A DNA stretch of 64,000 bases from Myoxocephalus aenaeus (Eukaryota > Chordata > Actinopteri > Perciformes > Cottidae). This document shows, piece by piece, positions 60,558 to 64,000 of this stretch (position 1 is its first letter; each line of letters opens with the position of its first letter). A program made the translations under genes and the position numbers. The notes under the pieces are model-generated. The model saw only the letters and a list, made by a program, of their open reading frames with translations, searched no databases and was not told the origin of the DNA. The stretch lies in the NCBI GenBank assembly GCA_038501785.1, contig JBAMJR010000089.1, positions 8,308,501 through 8,372,500 on the forward strand. Reading direction: 5' to 3'.

Positions 60558-62720
60558 ACGTTAAAAGAGTTTCAACTAAGAGATCCAGGCCTTAAGTCAA
60601 AATGATAGTGGAGTAGAATAACAGTCTTTGTCTCACTAAATTATGTGGAAAAACCCTCAATCTGCATATATATACTGTTCTCACTGCCTCACTCTTGCTC
60701 TCTTTCACCACGTACACAACCTGACCCAAAAAGCGAAAGATAAGAAGTTACGGATTGAAAGGAAGTGAAAAGGCTTTGTTGTAAACAGTGTGGATGTATG
60801 GCAGTTTGGTTCTTTTATATTTCTAATTAAAGACCATGGAACAATAAAGGGATTTGCCTGCTGTGGGGCTCCGTGCATTCGCTTGTTTAGTTGAATTCCC
60901 TCGCACATCGGTGAGTGAGTTTATCTTTTGTTTTGATATCGACAGGGCATAATCACCTTTACATGTGCATATGTTAATGTACATGTGTCTTGTGCATTGT
61001 ATGTGTAAGTACACAAGCATATATGCATGTGCGCTTCAGGCAGGGCTTCTTGACGTTTGCCATATCAGCCAAGCTTCCACCTTCTTTCATGTCAATTAAA
61101 GCAATTAAGAGATTAAGTATATGAATGGAGATTAGCATGAATTGCCATATCTGAGGGAGGGACCAGATTACTTCTTCCTTCACTTGCTCTGCATGCTTCC
61201 TCTGGCTGTATTTTATCTCAAATTCGTTCAAATCACGAATCTTTAAACTGGATTTCTTACGATATTCAGTGCGTCGCAGCATCTTTCACGGGTCACGGAT
61301 GACACTCAGGGGGGTCTGTGCAGTCTATCTGTTGGATGTTTTAGAGATTTATAAAATTCTATGGGAAATTTAGTTTTTCATTTGCATTCTTTTTTTCTCT
61401 CTCTCTGAACAAATGATGATTCTGTTTTCTCAGAATGATAAATAATATGTGAACAGCGGCAGTGGCTCATAAAAACAGCTGGATGCCATCCAGTTTGTTG
61501 TGAGTCTTCCAAAGCCCATCCCACTGCGCCGCACCCGCAGTGTCTCCACATCACACACCCTTGTTGACTGCGACTGGCTTACAGTCAACAAACTCGTGGT
61601 GTAACTTACGCTCGCCTGCCTCACACCCGCTGAAGAGAAGGAGGAGGATACTTTCGCTGCTCTCTCGCACACAGTGCCTGAAAGTTTCTAATGATGATCA
61701 TGTCACGTTATTGCAATTTCTTTCCGCGCGCCAGGACCTGTCAACATGCCGGTGAGCCTGCGATTAACTGTGATCACAAAAACCAGATCAGGTCTCTGAT
61801 TCAAGCTCAAGGAGCGCTGCAGGAGAGCAGATCCCGGAGATAATGGTGAAATAAAGATTGGTCTGACATTAACTGGATGGCTGATCGACAGTGGCTGGAT
61901 CTCATTTGCATACAACATTGTATTTTCATACAATGCCTACCTTTGGATAAGCTCCGTTTATGGCCTTTCAGCAATATTGCCACATCTTTAATTTCACAGC
62001 TGTCTGTAATTCACGCTGGCATACAGCCTCATTTTTTTGTTTGTTTTCACACCATGTCCAAGAAGTTGTGTCGCGTCTGACACACTTTCTTAAGCTTCCT
62101 TGTGAGCAGTCCCATTATGAAACAAAAAGCAGCCCTGAAGCAGTGATAATGCTCCCACTTGTGAGGAGAGAAAAATGTGTCAAGACTCGAGCAGCGAGAA
62201 TTTCACCAGTCGGAGTTGAAGAATCTACTAAAAGATCTACTTTATGATGTCAGCAGTCCAGACTGATTAAATGCTGAAAGCACACAACAAAACGAAGCGG
62301 CCTAATTACCACGAGCCTGTGGATCCCAAACACCAACTGGCAGTTTGCTGGATACACAAACACACAAACACACAAACACACACACACGGCTACACTGAAT
62401 GTTGCCTCAGGGAAGCATCGTCTTTAAAAAAAAAAAGTGCACATCTCGAGCACTGCTTAAATGTGTCTTTAAATACGTTCACCACTTTCAACGAATGCAG
62501 AAAACACGGCGGCACTGTTTGGAAATTCATGAAAGAGGAAAGTCTCCTTTGATGTGTGAAATTATGGACTAAATGGGAGGTTGATTCTCGTTTTTAACGG
62601 TCAAGAAACATTGACTTCCTCTTTCAGTTTGTTTGAATTAACAAGAGCAGGTGTCCCATGCGCGTGCCAGAGGAAGTCAAACAGTCTTTATAAACCAATA
62701 TGCTCCAGTGCCCTTTAATG

Positions 62721-62869
62721 GGGCGACTGTGGAGCAGCGGTGCGCAGGGTCGTCCTCCAATCAGAAGACCGGTGGTTCAATCCCCGGCTCCGCCAGCCTG
62801 TGTCTTTGAGCAAGACACTTAACCCTAAATTGCTCCCGTAGCTCCGCCTACAGTGTATGAATGTTAGAT
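62721..62869 (+). mobile_element. tRNA-derived SINE with pol III A and B boxes, tail interrupted
   Basis: The head reads GGCGACTGTGGAGCAGCGG (A-box-like) then GGTGGTTCAATCCCCGG (B box GGTTCAATCC), about 35-40 bp apart as in tRNA genes. The body continues GTGTCTTTGAGCAAGACACTTAACCC..ATTGCTCCC and CAGTGTATGAATG. It then stops abruptly at the left end of a hAT-like element at 62,870. This is the best-preserved SINE head in the window. Confidence 0.85.
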
Positions 62870-64000
62870 CAGTGTTTTTCAACCTTTTTTGAGCCGCGGC
62901 ACATTTTCTACAATAAAAAAATCCCGCGGCACACCAACAACCTACAAAGTTACAAAATGTCACATTGTAGCATAACACAGCATATATGGTAGATCATTAT
63001 TGCGCTATTACCTACTGGCATGGAAGAGTATTCAGTGTTTCAAGTAAACCAGATCGCTCCATCAGACAAAAAAAAAGTGTTATCACTTTGTTAGAAAAAT
63101 GAAAATAAAGTTATGCAAAAAAGAACTAATATTTAGTTACTACTAAATATCTTATTGTGGAAAACAATAAGCTATTGCAAAACAAAACGGAATGAGTGCA
63201 GATGTGTGAGCATCAGGTTGTATCAGTATTAGTGGCTGCAGTGAGCTGCTTTCCTCTACACATCTTTTTAAAACGTGGTTGTAGATTTGACACGGCTCTC
63301 AATTCATGCTCCATGATGAGAGACACAACAGCAGAAAGCCGACCTCACGGAGATCTCATAAAGATCGGCTTTTGGCGAAATGCCAAGAATCGGCGCATGC
63401 GCAACCTGTTAACGGCGGACTGTGAACATTTAAAATCAGCATTTCCTCTTGCGCCACACCTGTAATAAATACCGCCCAGTTTGATAAATACTGACTTAAA
63501 GGAAACGTGGTGTTCATTTATTTGAATGACGACCACAAAGTGAGCAGGCTTTATCACTGCAGGGTGTTTTTCAGGCTTTTGGAAGAATATTTCCAGAGCC
63601 TCTCTGAGTCAGAAACGTCATTTATGGAGCTCCAGGCTGTTTGTCTTGACCTGCAAACACATGAACTGTTGGTCTGTAAAAGTGAGAGCTCATATCTTAA
63701 AATACTGATAGCTTCAGCAGCAAATCCCATTGTGAAAAGCACGCAACATATTTTTCGCCGCTCTCTCTCTCTCTCTCCGCTGTGTCTCACCTGTGCAGCG
63801 CATCGGGCGGAACTCCGCATGCGCGACACAGAGCAGAGTTGTAGACGCGACCCAGAAATGACATGCTGTGTAGATAAGATCAATAACATACGGCCGTTTA
63901 GTTTGTTTAATAACAGAACAAGGTGCAGACTTGTTCTATATTACTCTGCCAGCCACTATATTGCAGCTCAGACGCTCAACAATGGAAAATCATTTGCGGC
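62870..64000. mobile_element. Longer hAT-family relative (copy C), right end outside window
   Basis: The left end CAGTGTTTTTCAACC and the following 165 bp match copy A (912-1,073). The match resumes at 63,941 (TTACTCTGCCAGCC) and runs to the last base. Between them lie 906 bases (63,035-63,940) absent from copy A. Of these, 63,038-63,290 resembles the interior of copy B. The rest includes CpG-containing sequence such as GCGCATGCGC. No transposase frame is recognised. The right inverted repeat and target duplication lie beyond the window. Confidence 0.75.

Larger units (their letters stand above)
51885..62720. other. Intronic or intergenic, no exon seen
   Basis: No conserved coding block was recognised. 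Besides simple arrays, about 55,845-55,925 contains a 16-bp palindrome and sequence resembling fish hAT transposon ends. 59,614-59,632 holds three TGTAGG units. Confidence 0.5.

Overview
The window reads as non-coding DNA of a ray-finned fish, most likely a spiny-rayed (percomorph) teleost. The evidence is a Rex1/Babar-type LINE, an L2/Maui-type LINE, a piece of a fish L1-like LINE, tRNA-derived SINEs with the body common in fishes, hAT-type DNA transposons, and an extreme density of (GT/CA)n, (AT)n and (CT/GA)n arrays. There are no bacterial-style genes. Most long open frames are microsatellite read-through or parts of retroelements.

Layout. Bases 1-3,200 are a patchwork of mobile elements: a short palindromic MITE, a 310-bp hAT MITE with a perfect 8-bp target duplication, a repeat resembling one widespread in percomorphs, and a 5'-truncated Rex1-like LINE on the minus strand. 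Bases 3,200-24,200 are gene-poor and hold an L2/Maui LINE relic (6,758-8,023), an L1-like LINE relic (12,546-13,225) and a SINE split by a 503-bp hAT element (14,478-15,140). A CpG-rich patch lies at about 19,085-19,560.

The only host gene evidence is at 24,245-25,944 on the plus strand. A TATA-less promoter-like block (GC box and two CCAAT boxes) is followed by a long CpG-rich leader with several upstream ORFs. After it comes a first coding exon that encodes a signal peptide and ends in a good phase-1 splice donor. I could not name the gene. The coding content fits a secreted or type I membrane protein. No second exon was found, so intron 1 probably runs from 25,945 past the end of the window (more than 38 kb). 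That intron is mostly microsatellites and unique-looking sequence, plus one SINE (32,465-32,640), a roughly 210-bp near-perfect palindrome (37,402-37,612), a diverged duplicated segment (26,424/29,413), and at the right edge a SINE interrupted by a long hAT relative (62,721 to the end).

The most unusual features are three related hAT copies that share ends or interiors in a mosaic way, two of three SINEs broken by hAT insertions, the long palindrome with one AT-expanded arm, a four-run G5 tract with 1-nt loops, and a convergent pair of CTCF-like motifs flanking the promoter. I see no coherent new multi-gene system. All calls are by eye, without database searches.
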